Positions 7,865 through 17,297 are shown, counted from the stretch's first letter. The stretch is DNA of 64,000 nucleotides from Rhizobium sp. ICMP 5592 (GCF_009498525.1 NZ_QSNT01000001.1:673032-737031); one strand, 5' to 3'. Notes: a model not told the origin generated them from the letters alone. Numbers and translations are program-made.

Positions 7865-9376
7865 TCAGGCGGCGAGCGCCAGTTCGCTCTCGAACCAGGC
7901 CGAGAAATTCGCTTTTTCCTGCGCCGTCATATGCAGGCCTTCCTTGGTGCGCCGCATGAGAACGTCGTCCGCCGACTGCGCCCATTCGGAAGCGGCGAGA
8001 TAGCGGGCCTCGGCCTCATAGAGATTGCCGCCGAAATGGCGCCCGAGGTCGGCAAGCGACGTGGCGTTGCCAACCACCAGTTTGGTTCGCGCGCCGTAGA
8101 GGTGGCCGTAATGGTTCACGAGCTGGCGCGGCATCCACGGATGGGCGCTGCGCAGGCTATCGGAAAAGGCGATATAGTCGGCATTCGGAATATCGCCGCC
8201 CGGCAGCGCCGCCGCGCGCGTCCAGTCGCCGCCCATCTTCGGGAAGAACTTGGTGAGCTTCTGCAAGGCGTGTTCAGAGAGCTTGCGAAATGTGGTGATC
8301 TTGCCGCCGAAGACGTTGAGGAGGGGCGCGCCACCGGTCTCGTCGAGATCGAAGACATAGTCGCGGGTGACGGCGGAGGGATTGCCCTGGCCGTCATCGA
8401 ACAGCGGGCGTACGCCCGAGAAGCTTTCGATCACGTCGGAGCGGCGCAGCTTTTCCTTGAAATAGCGGTTCACGGCGGAAATCAGATAGTCGATCTCCTG
8501 CTCGTCGGCCTTCACCTCTTCCGGCTTGCCGTCATAGGGAATGTCGGTCGTGCCGATCAGGGCCATATCGCCCTCATAGGGATTGATGAAGATGACACGC
8601 TTGTCGTGGTTCTGGACCAGATAGGCCTGCTGCCCGCTCCAGAATTTCGGAACGATGATGTGGCTGCCCTTGACGAGCCTGACGTTGCGGCGGCTGTTGG
8701 AGCCGGCAACGCGGCCGATGATGTCGTTGACCCAGGGGCCGGCGGCATTGATCAGCACGCGCGCGCGCACCGTGCGCAGCTCGCCGGATCGCTGGTCGCG
8801 CATCTGGATGACCCAGCAGCCATCCTCGCGCCGTGCGCTGACGCAGGCCGTGCGCGTCAGGATCTGCGCGCCCTTGCCGGCGGCGTCGAGCGCGTTCAGC
8901 AGGACGAGCCGGGCATCGTCAACCCAGCAGTCCGAATACTCGAAGCCCTTGGTATATTGGTCGAGGATGGGTGCGCCTTCCGGATCGCGGCGAAGGTCGA
9001 GCGAGCGGGTACCGGGCAGCCGCTTGCGGCCGCCGAGATGGTCATAGAGGAAGAGACCGAGGCGGACGAGCCAGGCCGGGCGGTCCGTCGGGCTATGGGG
9101 CAACACGAAGCGCATCGGCCAGATGATGTGGCTTGCGGAATTCAGCAGCACTTCGCGCTCGATCAGCGCTTCACGGACGAGGCGGAATTCGTAATATTCG
9201 AGATAGCGCAGGCCGCCATGCACCAGTTTGCCGGAGCGCGACGAGGTTCCCTCGGCCAGATCGCCCTTTTCGCACAGCATGACGGAAAGGCCCCGACCCG
9301 CGGCATCGCGCGCGATCCCGGCGCCGTTGATGCCGCCGCCGATCACGAAGAGATCCAAGATTTCGGATTCAGTCAT
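7865..9376 (-). CDS. eryB: L-erythritol-4-phosphate dehydrogenase (GlpD-like flavoprotein)
   Basis: FAD-dependent dehydrogenase related to aerobic glycerol-3-phosphate dehydrogenase, 503 residues. The FAD dinucleotide motif GGGINGAG is at residues 13-20, followed by GTSSRSGKLVHGGLRYLE, typical of GlpD. It oxidises L-erythritol-4-phosphate to L-3-tetrulose-4-phosphate and should pass electrons to quinone at the inner membrane. It lies between the kinase EryA and the racemase EryC in pathway order. A paralogue with a longer chain is encoded at 18830. Confidence 0.93.
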   Translation of the reverse strand: MTESEILDLFVIGGGINGAGIARDAAGRGLSVMLCEKGDLAEGTSSRSGKLVHGGLRYLEYYEFRLVREALIEREVLLNSASHIIWPMRFVLPHSPTDRPAWLVRLGLFLYDHLGGRKRLPGTRSLDLRRDPEGAPILDQYTKGFEYSDCWVDDARLVLLNALDAAGKGAQILTRTACVSARREDGCWVIQMRDQRSGELRTVRARVLINAAGPWVNDIIGRVAGSNSRRNVRLVKGSHIIVPKFWSGQQAYLVQNHDKRVIFINPYEGDMALIGTTDIPYDGKPEEVKADEQEIDYLISAVNRYFKEKLRRSDVIESFSGVRPLFDDGQGNPSAVTRDYVFDLDETGGAPLLNVFGGKITTFRKLSEHALQKLTKFFPKMGGDWTRAAALPGGDIPNADYIAFSDSLRSAHPWMPRQLVNHYGHLYGARTKLVVGNATSLADLGRHFGGNLYEAEARYLAASEWAQSADDVLMRRTKEGLHMTAQEKANFSAWFESELALAA

Positions 9377-9443
9377 TTCATGCTCCTTGGGATGCTTCCT
9401 GCATCGTCACGTCATTTTGCTTCTGTGGGCACACGCTCGTCGC

Positions 9444-10994
9444 TCAGGGCGCAACGAGCGTGTCCCAGGCAGGCGCGACCGCCTGTCGAATCTGTAGATA
9501 GGCTGTGAACAGTCGGTCGTAGCGGCGAGCCTGTTCGGCATCCGGCATCTCGGCGTCGCCAAGCAGCGGCGTCACCCATTCGGCGATGCAGTCGTCCATG
9601 CTCGCATAGGCACCGATGGCGACTGCCGCCATCATCGCAACGCCGGCCGCGCCTGCTTCTTCGCGGCGCGAGACTCGAACGGGCGCGTTGACGGCTGCCG
9701 ACAGGGAGCCGCGCAGCGCACGCGAGCGTGCCGCACCCCCGGTGATCCGCAATTCGGCGGGCATGCTGCCCATCGCCGCGTAACAGTCGCGGGTTGCCAT
9801 GCCGAGCCCCTCGACGACCGCTCGCACCATGTCGGCAAAGCCGTGTCGCGTCGAAAGGCCGGTGAAGCCGGCGCGCGCATGGGCGTTGACGAAGGGCCCG
9901 CGCTCCCCCGCCTCGGAAATATAGGGGTGATAGAGCAGGGCGCCCGGCTTGCTTTCGGCAAACCATCCGTCGATCCGCGAGATGAGATCGGAAGGCGCGA
10001 CGAGCTTGCCCGACTCCGACATGAGTTCGGCGGCGACCTGCAGGATCCAGTCGATATTGATCGTCGCGCCCATGTTCGTCTGAACCTGCGTGACGATGCC
10101 GGGGATGGGCAGGGCGATAACATAGCCCGTTCCCTCGGCATTGAGCTGGACATCGGGCACCGGCTTTGCGCGCATATGCACGCCCGTCGAGCCGATGGTC
10201 GAGCAAGCCGCATTTTCGCCGCCGCTGCGCACGCCCGCGCCGAGCGCGGTCATTACCATGTCGACATAGCCGAGGCAGACCGGCGTGCCGGCCAGCAATC
10301 CGGTTGCCTTCGCCGCGTCGGGCGATAGCGGGTGGGTGATCTCGGTTCCCTCGATGATCTCGGGTAAGAGGGATCGCCGATGGTTGAGCCCCAGTGCGTC
10401 GATGACGACGGGATCATATTGACGGGTGCGGAAATTGCCGAAGGTGAAGCTTGCTTCCGAGGGATCGGTGGCGCGAATGCCTGTCAGGTTGAGATAGAGC
10501 CAGTCCTTGCAATGCAGCGCCGTTTCGGCCCGATCGAGGACCTCGGGCGTGAAGCGATCCATATGGGCAAGCTGCGCGCCCTGCTGGCAGGTGTTGAGAC
10601 CGGTACCCGTCGCCTCGAAGCGTGCGCGGCTCTGCGGATGGTCGCCGAGACGGGTCACGGTCGAAGCGGCGCGGGCGTCGAGCCAAAGCCAGGCATCGCC
10701 GACCGGCGCGTTGCCGGAGCCGACAAGCCAGGTTCCATCCCCCTGACCCGTCACGGCAATGGCGGCGGTGCGGGCGGCGAGATCCGGCACCTTGTCGCTC
10801 AAGCCCCGCAAGGCGCTGACGCAGTCGACCCAGGTCCGGCCAAGGGATTGCGTGGCGGAACCGTCTTCGCCCATTGCATAGTGATTGCGCGCCGATGCCG
10901 AGGCGATCTGATGGCCGGACAGCTTAAAAGCCACGGCTTTTAGCACCGAGGTTCCCGCGTCAATGCCGATGATGATCTTGTCGTTCTTAGGCAT
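9444..10994 (-). CDS. eryA: Erythritol kinase (FGGY family)
   Basis: FGGY-type sugar kinase, 516 residues from ATG 10994. The start was chosen because the protein then opens with the ATP-binding GIDAGTSVLKAVAF strand; a more upstream in-frame ATG (11042) adds a charged tail without family likeness. AGGA sits about 10 bases upstream of 10994. The C-terminal domain shows the FGGY-type ITGGAARS segment. It phosphorylates erythritol to L-erythritol-4-phosphate and is first in eryABCD. The promoter candidate lies more than 250 bases upstream. Confidence 0.92.
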   Translation of the reverse strand: MPKNDKIIIGIDAGTSVLKAVAFKLSGHQIASASARNHYAMGEDGSATQSLGRTWVDCVSALRGLSDKVPDLAARTAAIAVTGQGDGTWLVGSGNAPVGDAWLWLDARAASTVTRLGDHPQSRARFEATGTGLNTCQQGAQLAHMDRFTPEVLDRAETALHCKDWLYLNLTGIRATDPSEASFTFGNFRTRQYDPVVIDALGLNHRRSLLPEIIEGTEITHPLSPDAAKATGLLAGTPVCLGYVDMVMTALGAGVRSGGENAACSTIGSTGVHMRAKPVPDVQLNAEGTGYVIALPIPGIVTQVQTNMGATINIDWILQVAAELMSESGKLVAPSDLISRIDGWFAESKPGALLYHPYISEAGERGPFVNAHARAGFTGLSTRHGFADMVRAVVEGLGMATRDCYAAMGSMPAELRITGGAARSRALRGSLSAAVNAPVRVSRREEAGAAGVAMMAAVAIGAYASMDDCIAEWVTPLLGDAEMPDAEQARRYDRLFTAYLQIRQAVAPAWDTLVAP

Positions 10995-11250
10995 CGTGGG
11001 CCAGTCCTGCCGCGATGGGGCAAGCCGTCGCGTGCGATGCATCCGTCAAAAACATTCTGCTCCTCCCTCCCGGATCGACATCGGACAGGTGTCCGGTCGA
11101 GATCGGGCGGACGTTCTCATGGTACGATTGTCAGCCCCCATGCGCCGGGCTCCCGTCATCCACGCCATTCTACCCCCACCGCTCACACTCTCAGAGCGTT
11201 CTTCATTCCGGGCAGTCGAGCCGTCCCGATTCATGCGCTCAGATCATGTT

Positions 11251-11283
11251 TAAATTATAACATAGAGATATCACATATGTGTA
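11251..11283 (-). promoter_or_regulatory. Promoter and operator candidate for eryA
   Basis: On the minus strand a perfect TATAAT (plus-strand 11254-11259) lies 18 bases from TACACA (11278-11283, four of six matches to the -35 consensus). The -10 box sits inside the 16-bp repeat 11251-11266. This copy is also the right half of a dyad, ATGTTTAAATTATAACAT (11246-11263). A repressor bound here would cover the -10 box. Confidence 0.55.
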
Positions 11284-11610
11284 ATATTTTTCTAGCAATG
11301 TAATTTTTTTCATATAAAATAGGCGCTGTCAACCTCGGGGAGGCAGGTGGGTCGTTGCCGGCGCAAGACGTGCGGCCGCGATCGCTAGACTATCGCGATC
11401 AAGATGTAGCCGATTGCTCGGTCCGCAACCGATTTTTAAAAACCACGAATATTCAATATGTTAATAGAAGACGATTTTACGCGATTTTCGATCCGCAAGA
11501 CTGCTCTTCCTGAGGTTGGCGCCTGCAATGGTTGCCAGCTGGAGTTTTGTGAAGTGCTCTCCTGCAGAGTCGACGGCCACAAAATGAAGTTCCGGAGTGA
11601 CGGAGGCCTG

Positions 11611-11639
11611 TTGACAGGGTTGATAAATTATAACATAGA
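11611..11639 (+). promoter_or_regulatory. Promoter and operator candidate for the eryEFG operon
   Basis: A consensus -35 box TTGACA (11611-11616) lies 17 bases from a weak -10 (CATAGA, 11634-11639). The second exact copy of the 16-bp repeat (11624-11639) fills the spacer and the -10. The repeat is therefore placed the same way over both divergent promoters, as expected for a shared repressor such as EryD. Confidence 0.5.
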
Positions 11640-11930
11640 TTGAGAAGTTAATAACGCACTTATATCATAATCCGTATGGATTGGGTGATAAACGGCGACG
11701 GCGGGTGGCGGAGGAAACGAGCGCCCGCACTGAGGAGGCTCCTATGAACACTTTCTTCCCAGACCAGGGATTGGTCTTGCGCCGGCGGCGCTTTGGGCAG
11801 CCGTTATGCGTTTCCGTGCGCGGGGCTTGGCCGGATCTCCGATAGAGCGCCATCGGGATCGCATCCACGCCGTCTCCCTTCTTTCCAGCAAACGGGCAAT
11901 CCGGCCAGCAGCGCCGAAGGTCTTTCGAAT

Positions 11931-12587
11931 ATGAATACACAGACTGAATACCCAGCTTTCAAATCCGGCGGCACGAGGCTCACGATACTGGCGAGTGTCG
12001 CGGCGGCTGTGATTGTCATCGGCGCGATTGCCGCCGATACAAAGGTGGTGAAGATCGGTTCTGCGCATGACGTGCGCGAGCAAGCCTTCTTGCCCGAAAC
12101 CTTTGGCGCCCAGGAATTCCCGAAGGTTCAGGCGGATGTCGAGAAGCGCGCGGTCGATGCCGCGACGCTGTCGAGCGCAGTTGCCGCCGACAAGAAGGCG
12201 GCGGGTGAAAAATACGGCGTGGCGACGAGCACCGGCGCGGTCGTGCCCGTCTCTCTTTCCGGCACCTTTGGCGCCCGCAAGGCTAACTACAACGAGATCA
12301 AGGTCGACGGCTTGCCGGCCGACATTACTGTCCGCGTCCAGACCGGCCCGGCTATCAACGGCACCGATCTGCGTGACGCCACCGGCACGATCCAGTTCGG
12401 CCAGTTCACTAATCAGATCGAGTATCAGGATGCTGGCTCGGCGATCAACAACGAGATGAAGAAGGCTGTCCTCTCAGGCTTCGATGCCGAGACGCTGACG
12501 GGCAAGACCGCGACCGTCGTCGGCGTCTTCAAGCTCATCAATCCGAAGAACTGGCTCATCACTCCCGTCAAGGTCGACGTCAAATGA
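11931..12587 (+). CDS. DUF2291 family membrane-anchored protein
   Basis: Protein of 218 residues with one N-terminal hydrophobic segment (about residues 16-36, ending before DTKVVKIG), so probably a membrane-anchored or exported periplasmic protein. It matches the DUF2291 family, which is repeatedly found as the first gene of rhizobial ribose-type sugar or polyol ABC operons; its function is unknown. ATG 11931 is preferred over a more upstream TTG because the hydrophobic segment then sits at the N-terminus; the ribosome site is weak. It overlaps the ATPase gene by four bases (ATGA), so expression is coupled. A role as accessory to the transporter is inference. Confidence 0.82.
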   Translation: MNTQTEYPAFKSGGTRLTILASVAAAVIVIGAIAADTKVVKIGSAHDVREQAFLPETFGAQEFPKVQADVEKRAVDAATLSSAVAADKKAAGEKYGVATSTGAVVPVSLSGTFGARKANYNEIKVDGLPADITVRVQTGPAINGTDLRDATGTIQFGQFTNQIEYQDAGSAINNEMKKAVLSGFDAETLTGKTATVVGVFKLINPKNWLITPVKVDVK

Positions 12588-14128
12588 TTGAGGCGGCGCA
12601 GAAGCAGGGCGCAAACGGCGAGGTCGTTCTTGCCGCCCGTAACATCAGCAAGTCCTATGGCAATGTTCACGCCCTGAAAGGCGTGAATTTCGACATCCAT
12701 CGCGGCCAGGTGACCACTTTGTTCGGCGAGAACGGGGCGGGCAAGTCGACCCTGATGAAGATCCTGTCCGGCGTCGTCCAGCCGACCGGTGGCGAGATCG
12801 TCCTCGATGGCAGCCCGATTGCCTTTTATTCCTCCACCCACGCGCGTGCGTGCGGGATTTCCATCATCCATCAGGAATTGAGCCTCGCGCCCAATCTCAG
12901 CGTCCGTGACAACATCTTCATGGGCCGCGAGATCATCAAGGGCGGCGTCGTTGATTTCGCCGAGGAGGAGCGCCAGACGCGCGCCCTCATGGAGGAGCTG
13001 GAAGAACACATCGACCCGCTGACCCTGGTCGAGGATCTGCGCCTCGGCCAGCAGCAGATCGTCGAGATCGCGCGCGCCCTGTCGGTCAATTCGCGCATCC
13101 TGATCATGGACGAGCCGACCTCGGCGCTGAGTGCCACGGAAGTGGAGGTTCTCTTCAAGGTCATCCGCGACCTGACGGGCCGCGGCGTGTCGATCGTTTA
13201 CATCTCTCATCACCTCGAAGAAGCGTTGCAGATCACCAATCACGCCGTCGTGCTGCGCGACGGCGCCATGACCGCCTATGCCGAGCGCAAGGACATCGAT
13301 CTCGAATGGATCGTGCGCAACATGGTCGGCGATAATTTCGATCTGGGAAGCCCGCCGACCGGCCACACCATCGGCGATGTCGCGCTGACCATCGACAAGC
13401 TGACCGTTCCCGGACCCTCAGGTGCTGCCTATAACGCGGTCGACCATATGTCGCTGCAGGTCCGCGCCGGTGAAATCGTCTGCATCTATGGCCTGATGGG
13501 CGCCGGCCGCACCGAGCTGCTCGAATGCGTCGCCGGGCGGCTGCGATCGAGTGGCGGCCGGGTGCTGCTCGGTGGTCGCGACATCGCGCGTCTCAGCATC
13601 GCCGGCCGTATCGCCAATGGTCTCGTTCTGGTGCCCGAAGATCGTCAGCGCGACGGCCTTGTCCAGACCATGACGGTCGGCTCCAACCTGTCGCTCGCCA
13701 GCATCGGCGCCTTCACCAAAGGGCTTTTCACCTCCGGCGGTCGCGAACGGGAACTGGTGGGTGAGTCGATCCGCAAGGTGCACATCAAGACCGATGGCGG
13801 CGATGCGGGGATCGGCTCGCTTTCCGGCGGCAACCAGCAAAAGGTGGTCATCGGCAAGATGCTTGCCACCCACCCCAAGGTCATCCTGCTCGACGAACCG
13901 AGCCGCGGCATCGATATCGGCGCCAAGGCGGAAGTGTTCAAGCTGCTCGCCGAACGCGCCAAGCAGGGCCTGGCGGTGATCTATTCGACGTCGGAAGTCG
14001 CCGAATGCCTGAGCATCGCCCATCGCATCATCGTCATGCACCGCGGCAAGATATCCGCCGAATTCGGTCCCGACGTCACCAAAGAGAAGATCATGGCCGC
14101 CTCTGGCGAAGCAGTGGTCGCGCACTAG
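12584..14128 (+). CDS. eryE: Sugar/polyol ABC transporter ATP-binding protein (RbsA type)
   Basis: Double ATPase of 514 residues. Domain 1 has Walker A GENGAGKST (48-56), an LGQQQIVEIARAL signature region and Walker B ILIMDEPTSAL. Domain 2 has the degenerate Walker A GLMGAGRTE usual for this family, plus a full LSGGNQQKVVIGKML signature and VILLDEPSRGIDIG. It energises uptake through the permease encoded next. Divergence from eryA and the shared operator repeat suggest erythritol as substrate, as for the R. leguminosarum eryEFG genes. The letter assignment within eryEFG is from memory and less certain than the function. Confidence 0.9.
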   Translation: MIEAAQKQGANGEVVLAARNISKSYGNVHALKGVNFDIHRGQVTTLFGENGAGKSTLMKILSGVVQPTGGEIVLDGSPIAFYSSTHARACGISIIHQELSLAPNLSVRDNIFMGREIIKGGVVDFAEEERQTRALMEELEEHIDPLTLVEDLRLGQQQIVEIARALSVNSRILIMDEPTSALSATEVEVLFKVIRDLTGRGVSIVYISHHLEEALQITNHAVVLRDGAMTAYAERKDIDLEWIVRNMVGDNFDLGSPPTGHTIGDVALTIDKLTVPGPSGAAYNAVDHMSLQVRAGEIVCIYGLMGAGRTELLECVAGRLRSSGGRVLLGGRDIARLSIAGRIANGLVLVPEDRQRDGLVQTMTVGSNLSLASIGAFTKGLFTSGGRERELVGESIRKVHIKTDGGDAGIGSLSGGNQQKVVIGKMLATHPKVILLDEPSRGIDIGAKAEVFKLLAERAKQGLAVIYSTSEVAECLSIAHRIIVMHRGKISAEFGPDVTKEKIMAASGEAVVAH

Positions 14129-14150
14129 CCGCATTCATGGAGCACTGATT

Positions 14151-15203
14151 ATGTCAGTCACGAATATCACTGAGAAGAAATCAATTTCGAACGGCCAGCG
14201 GCGGAACTTCAGTCTCGTGCGGTTGATTCTGGAAGGCCGCGCCTTCTTCGCGCTGATCGTCATCATCGCGGTCTTCTCCTTCCTGTCGCCCTATTATTTC
14301 TCGCTCAGCAATTTCCTGACCATGGCCTCGCATGTCGCGATCTTCGGCATCCTGGCGATCGGCATGCTGCTGGTGATCCTGAACGGCGGCATCGACCTCT
14401 CGGTCGGCTCGACGCTCGGCCTTGCCGGCTGCATTGCCGGCTTCCTGATGCAGGGCGTTACGCTCTCGAGCTTCGGCGTCATCCTCTATCCGCCGGTCTG
14501 GGCGGTCGTCGTCATCACCTGTGCTGTCGGCGCCATCGTCGGCGCGGTGAACGGCGTGCTCATCGCCTACCTGAAGGTTCCGGCCTTCGTCGCCTCGCTC
14601 GGCGTGCTCTATGTTGCGCGCGGTATCGCGCTTTTGATGACCAACGGCCTCACCTACAACAATCTTGGTGGTCGTCCGGAGCTTGGCAATACCGGCTTCG
14701 ACTGGCTGGGCTTCAACCGCCTGGCCGGCATCCCGATCGGCGTCATCGTGCTGGCGGCACTGGCGATCATTTGCGGCCTGGTCTTGAGCAAGACCGCCTT
14801 CGGCCGCTGGCTCTACGCCTCCGGCGGTAATGAGCGCGCGGCTGATCTTTCGGGTGTACCGGTCAAGCGGGTCAAGATCCTCGTCTACGTGTTTTCCGGC
14901 GTCTGTGCCGCGATTGCCGGCCTGGTTCTGTCCTCGCAGCTCACCTCGGCCGGCCCGACTGCCGGCACCACTTACGAATTGACGGCAATCGCGGCCGTCG
15001 TCATCGGCGGCGCGGCGCTCACCGGCGGACGCGGCACGGTGCGCGGCACCATGCTCGGCGCTTTCGTCATCGGCTTCCTCTCGGACGGTCTCGTGATCAT
15101 CGGCGTGTCGGCCTATTGGCAGACCGTCTTCACCGGCGCCGTGATCGTTCTGGCGGTCCTCATGAACAGCATTCAATACGGACGTCGGGTCAAGGCGAGC
15201 TGA
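14151..15203 (+). CDS. eryF: Sugar/polyol ABC transporter permease (RbsC type)
   Basis: Inner-membrane permease of 350 residues with about eight to ten hydrophobic segments and the RbsC-family signatures LVILNGGIDLSVGS and the C-terminal AVVIGGAALTGGRGTV coupling region. It follows the ATPase gene by 22 bases and is followed by the binding-protein gene after a 114-base gap that contains a small UUCG-type hairpin. Forms the membrane channel of the EryEFG-like importer. Confidence 0.9.
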   Translation: MSVTNITEKKSISNGQRRNFSLVRLILEGRAFFALIVIIAVFSFLSPYYFSLSNFLTMASHVAIFGILAIGMLLVILNGGIDLSVGSTLGLAGCIAGFLMQGVTLSSFGVILYPPVWAVVVITCAVGAIVGAVNGVLIAYLKVPAFVASLGVLYVARGIALLMTNGLTYNNLGGRPELGNTGFDWLGFNRLAGIPIGVIVLAALAIICGLVLSKTAFGRWLYASGGNERAADLSGVPVKRVKILVYVFSGVCAAIAGLVLSSQLTSAGPTAGTTYELTAIAAVVIGGAALTGGRGTVRGTMLGAFVIGFLSDGLVIIGVSAYWQTVFTGAVIVLAVLMNSIQYGRRVKAS

Positions 15204-15270
15204 CGGCCGAACTGAACTTCTCCACGACGGCGGATCTGGTTCGAACAGCCAGCCGATTGCGGAAAGCACC

Positions 15271-15284
15271 ACCGGTTCGCCGGT
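15271..15284 (+). other. Small UUCG-loop hairpin upstream of eryG
   Basis: ACCGG TTCG CCGGT, a 5-bp stem with the very stable UUCG tetraloop in RNA, in the 114-base gap before the binding-protein gene. Such a hairpin can protect the downstream message end from exonucleases; the effect here is inferred. Confidence 0.4.
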
Positions 15285-15317
15285 AACATCAGAGCTCATC
15301 AAAAAGGGAGAGAGACT

Positions 15318-16265
15318 ATGTTTAAGAAAGGCATGCGCTTAATTCTGGCGGCTGTTGCCGTTGCCCCGATCTTCGCAAGCTCCGCATGGGCGGCCGGCCA
15401 GATGACGATTATCGTCAACGATCCGTCCAACCCCTACTGGCTGACGGAAGGCAATGTCGCCAAGGCGACTGCCGAAAAGCTCGGCTATACCGCTTCGGTC
15501 AGCGCTCATAAGGGTGATACCAACACCGAGAGCAACCTGATCGATACCGCGATCACCAACAAGTCGGTTGCCATCATTCTCGATCCGGCTAATGCGGACG
15601 GCTCGGTCGGCGCGGTGAAAAAGGCCGTTGCAGCCGGCATCCCGGTCTTCCTGGTCAATGCGGAAATCAACCAGGAAGGTCTCGCCAAGGCGCAGCTCGT
15701 CTCCAACAACGCCCAGGGCGCGGCAATCGGTGCGCAGCAATGGGTTGAAGCCGTTGGCGACAAGGGCAAGTATGCCGAACTGTTCGGCGCTCCCTCCGAC
15801 AACAACGCCGCAACCCGTTCCAACGGCTATGAAACGGTGCTGACGCAGTATCCGGATCTGCAGAAGGTCGCAAAGGAAGTTGCCAACTGGGACCGTACCC
15901 AGGGCCACAACAAGATGCAGTCCATGCTGCAGGCCCATCCGGATATCATCGGCGTGATCTCCGGCAATGACGAAATGGCGCTCGGCGCGATCGCAGCCCT
16001 GAAGGAAGCCGGCAAGCTTGCCAACATCAAGGTCGGCGGCTTCGATGGTTCTCCGGATGCAGTCGCTGCCATCAAGGCCGGCGAGCTTCAGTACACCGTT
16101 CTGCAGCCGGTTGCCGTCTTCTCGGCAGAAGCCGTTAAGCAGGCCGATAGCTTCATCAAGACGGGCAAGACCGGTGCTTCGAGTGAAAAGCAGCTCTTCG
16201 ATTGCCTGCTGATCACGAAGGACAATGTCGACAAGTACACGGGTCCGTTCGTTCTGGCTCAGTAA
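15318..16265 (+). CDS. eryG: Sugar/polyol ABC transporter substrate-binding protein (RbsB type)
   Basis: Periplasmic binding protein of the ribose/galactose class, 315 residues. The Sec signal peptide covers about residues 1-24 with cleavage after SAWA. The mature chain shows the class pattern: IVNDPSNPYW in the first lobe, IILDPANADG before the hinge and GVISGNDEMALGAIAALKEAG in the second lobe. AAAGGGAGAGAG provides a strong ribosome site. It is followed directly by a strong terminator-like hairpin. Confidence 0.9.
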   Translation: MFKKGMRLILAAVAVAPIFASSAWAAGQMTIIVNDPSNPYWLTEGNVAKATAEKLGYTASVSAHKGDTNTESNLIDTAITNKSVAIILDPANADGSVGAVKKAVAAGIPVFLVNAEINQEGLAKAQLVSNNAQGAAIGAQQWVEAVGDKGKYAELFGAPSDNNAATRSNGYETVLTQYPDLQKVAKEVANWDRTQGHNKMQSMLQAHPDIIGVISGNDEMALGAIAALKEAGKLANIKVGGFDGSPDAVAAIKAGELQYTVLQPVAVFSAEAVKQADSFIKTGKTGASSEKQLFDCLLITKDNVDKYTGPFVLAQ

Positions 16266-16272
16266 ATGACAA

Positions 16273-16298
16273 GGGGGACGCCGAAAGCGGCGTCCCCC
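16273..16298 (+). terminator. Strong GC-rich hairpin after eryG
   Basis: A perfect 11-bp stem GGGGGACGCCG (16273-16283) and CGGCGTCCCCC (16288-16298) with a 4-base loop, beginning seven bases after the eryG stop. The T-rich tail is short (ATCATTT), so it may terminate partly and also stabilise the eryG message. Genes downstream keep the same direction. Confidence 0.7.
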
Positions 16299-16411
16299 AT
16301 CATTTGCCGTTTCATGGATGTGGCAAAGGATTGTTCCATCTCCACTTTTTGCCTTCGCTCGGCATTCGCAGTACGAAGCTGATACCCCCAGAGTCAGCAT
16401 CAGAGGCCACA

Positions 16412-17254
16412 GTGACACAGAAGACGAATATCGGAGCATTCCTGTCCGACGAACTGCCAAGCGACAGCCGGCACAGCCGCCAGCTCGCCCGCCGGCAGAT
16501 GATCGCCGAAGCCGTCATGGCGGAGGGCTCCATGCGTATCGAGGATCTCACCGATCGCTTCGGCATCAGCCTGATGACGGCGCATCGCGATGTCGACGAG
16601 CTGGTGAGCCGTGGCCTTTTCCGCAAGACGCGCGGTATCGTCACGGCGGCTGCCACCAGCCTGATCGAATCGAGCGACGTTTACCGCGCGAACCGTCAGT
16701 CGGCGGAAAAGAAGATGATTGCCGCCGCCGCCATGCAATTCGTCGAACCGGGGCAGGCGATCTTCCTCGACGATTCCACCACCGTCCTGCAAATGGCGGC
16801 GCATCTGCCGGCCAAGGTTCCGCTGACCGCGATCACCAATTCGCTGACGCTGATGAATGCGCTGAAGGACATGCATGACGTCACGCTGCTCGCTCTCGGC
16901 GGCCAGTATTACAATTGGTGCAATGCTTTCATGGGGCGCATGACGATCAATGAGATCAACAGGCTGAGGGCGGATGTCGCCTTCATCTCCATGTCCGCCA
17001 TCACCGATGACATTGTCTTTCATCAGTCGCCGGAGATCGTCGATATCAAGCGGGCGATGTTCGATAGCGCCGCCAAACGTATTCTTCTCACGGATCACAC
17101 GAAATTCGAGCGGCGCGCTTTGCACAGTTTCGCGGCCTTGAGCGAGTTTGACGTGGTCATCGTCGACGAGAAGACGCCGGCCGATCATCTCGATCGGATG
17201 CGAAACAAGAATATCAATGTGGTCGTCGCCAGGAGCGACGGAGATCGGTCATGA
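16412..17254 (+). CDS. DeoR-family transcriptional regulator
   Basis: DeoR-type regulator of 280 residues, with a helix-turn-helix at about residues 28-75 (SMRIEDLTDRFGISLMTAH then RDVDEL) and a DeoRC effector domain containing FLDDSTTVLQMA and the lysine-containing IKRAMFDSA segment. GTG 16412 is chosen: GAGG lies five bases upstream, and more upstream codons would run through the eryG terminator. It resembles EryR in build but is clearly a separate gene. It sits between the ABC transporter and a kinase-dehydrogenase pair that it probably controls. Confidence 0.85.
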   Translation: MTQKTNIGAFLSDELPSDSRHSRQLARRQMIAEAVMAEGSMRIEDLTDRFGISLMTAHRDVDELVSRGLFRKTRGIVTAAATSLIESSDVYRANRQSAEKKMIAAAAMQFVEPGQAIFLDDSTTVLQMAAHLPAKVPLTAITNSLTLMNALKDMHDVTLLALGGQYYNWCNAFMGRMTINEINRLRADVAFISMSAITDDIVFHQSPEIVDIKRAMFDSAAKRILLTDHTKFERRALHSFAALSEFDVVIVDEKTPADHLDRMRNKNINVVVARSDGDRS

Positions 17255-17297
17255 GGGCAAAGCCTGAGCGACCCTTCCATCAGTCGGAGTAATCAGC

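Larger units (their letters stand above)
10995..11930. promoter_or_regulatory. Divergent control region between eryA and the eryEFG operon
   Basis: About 930 bases without a convincing gene. The inner part is strongly AT-rich, unlike its surroundings. It holds an exact 16-bp direct repeat (TAAATTATAACATAGA) at 11251-11266 and 11624-11639, each next to a promoter candidate, one for each divergent operon. A 61-codon open frame at 11458-11643 has no ribosome site and no family likeness, so I read it as non-coding. The long 5' leaders on both sides leave room for further regulation, but I see no known riboswitch. Confidence 0.7.

Noticed and set aside
11458..11643. 61-codon open frame in the eryA/eryEFG control region with several cysteines
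   Set aside because: No ribosome site, no family likeness, and it runs across a promoter and operator candidate.
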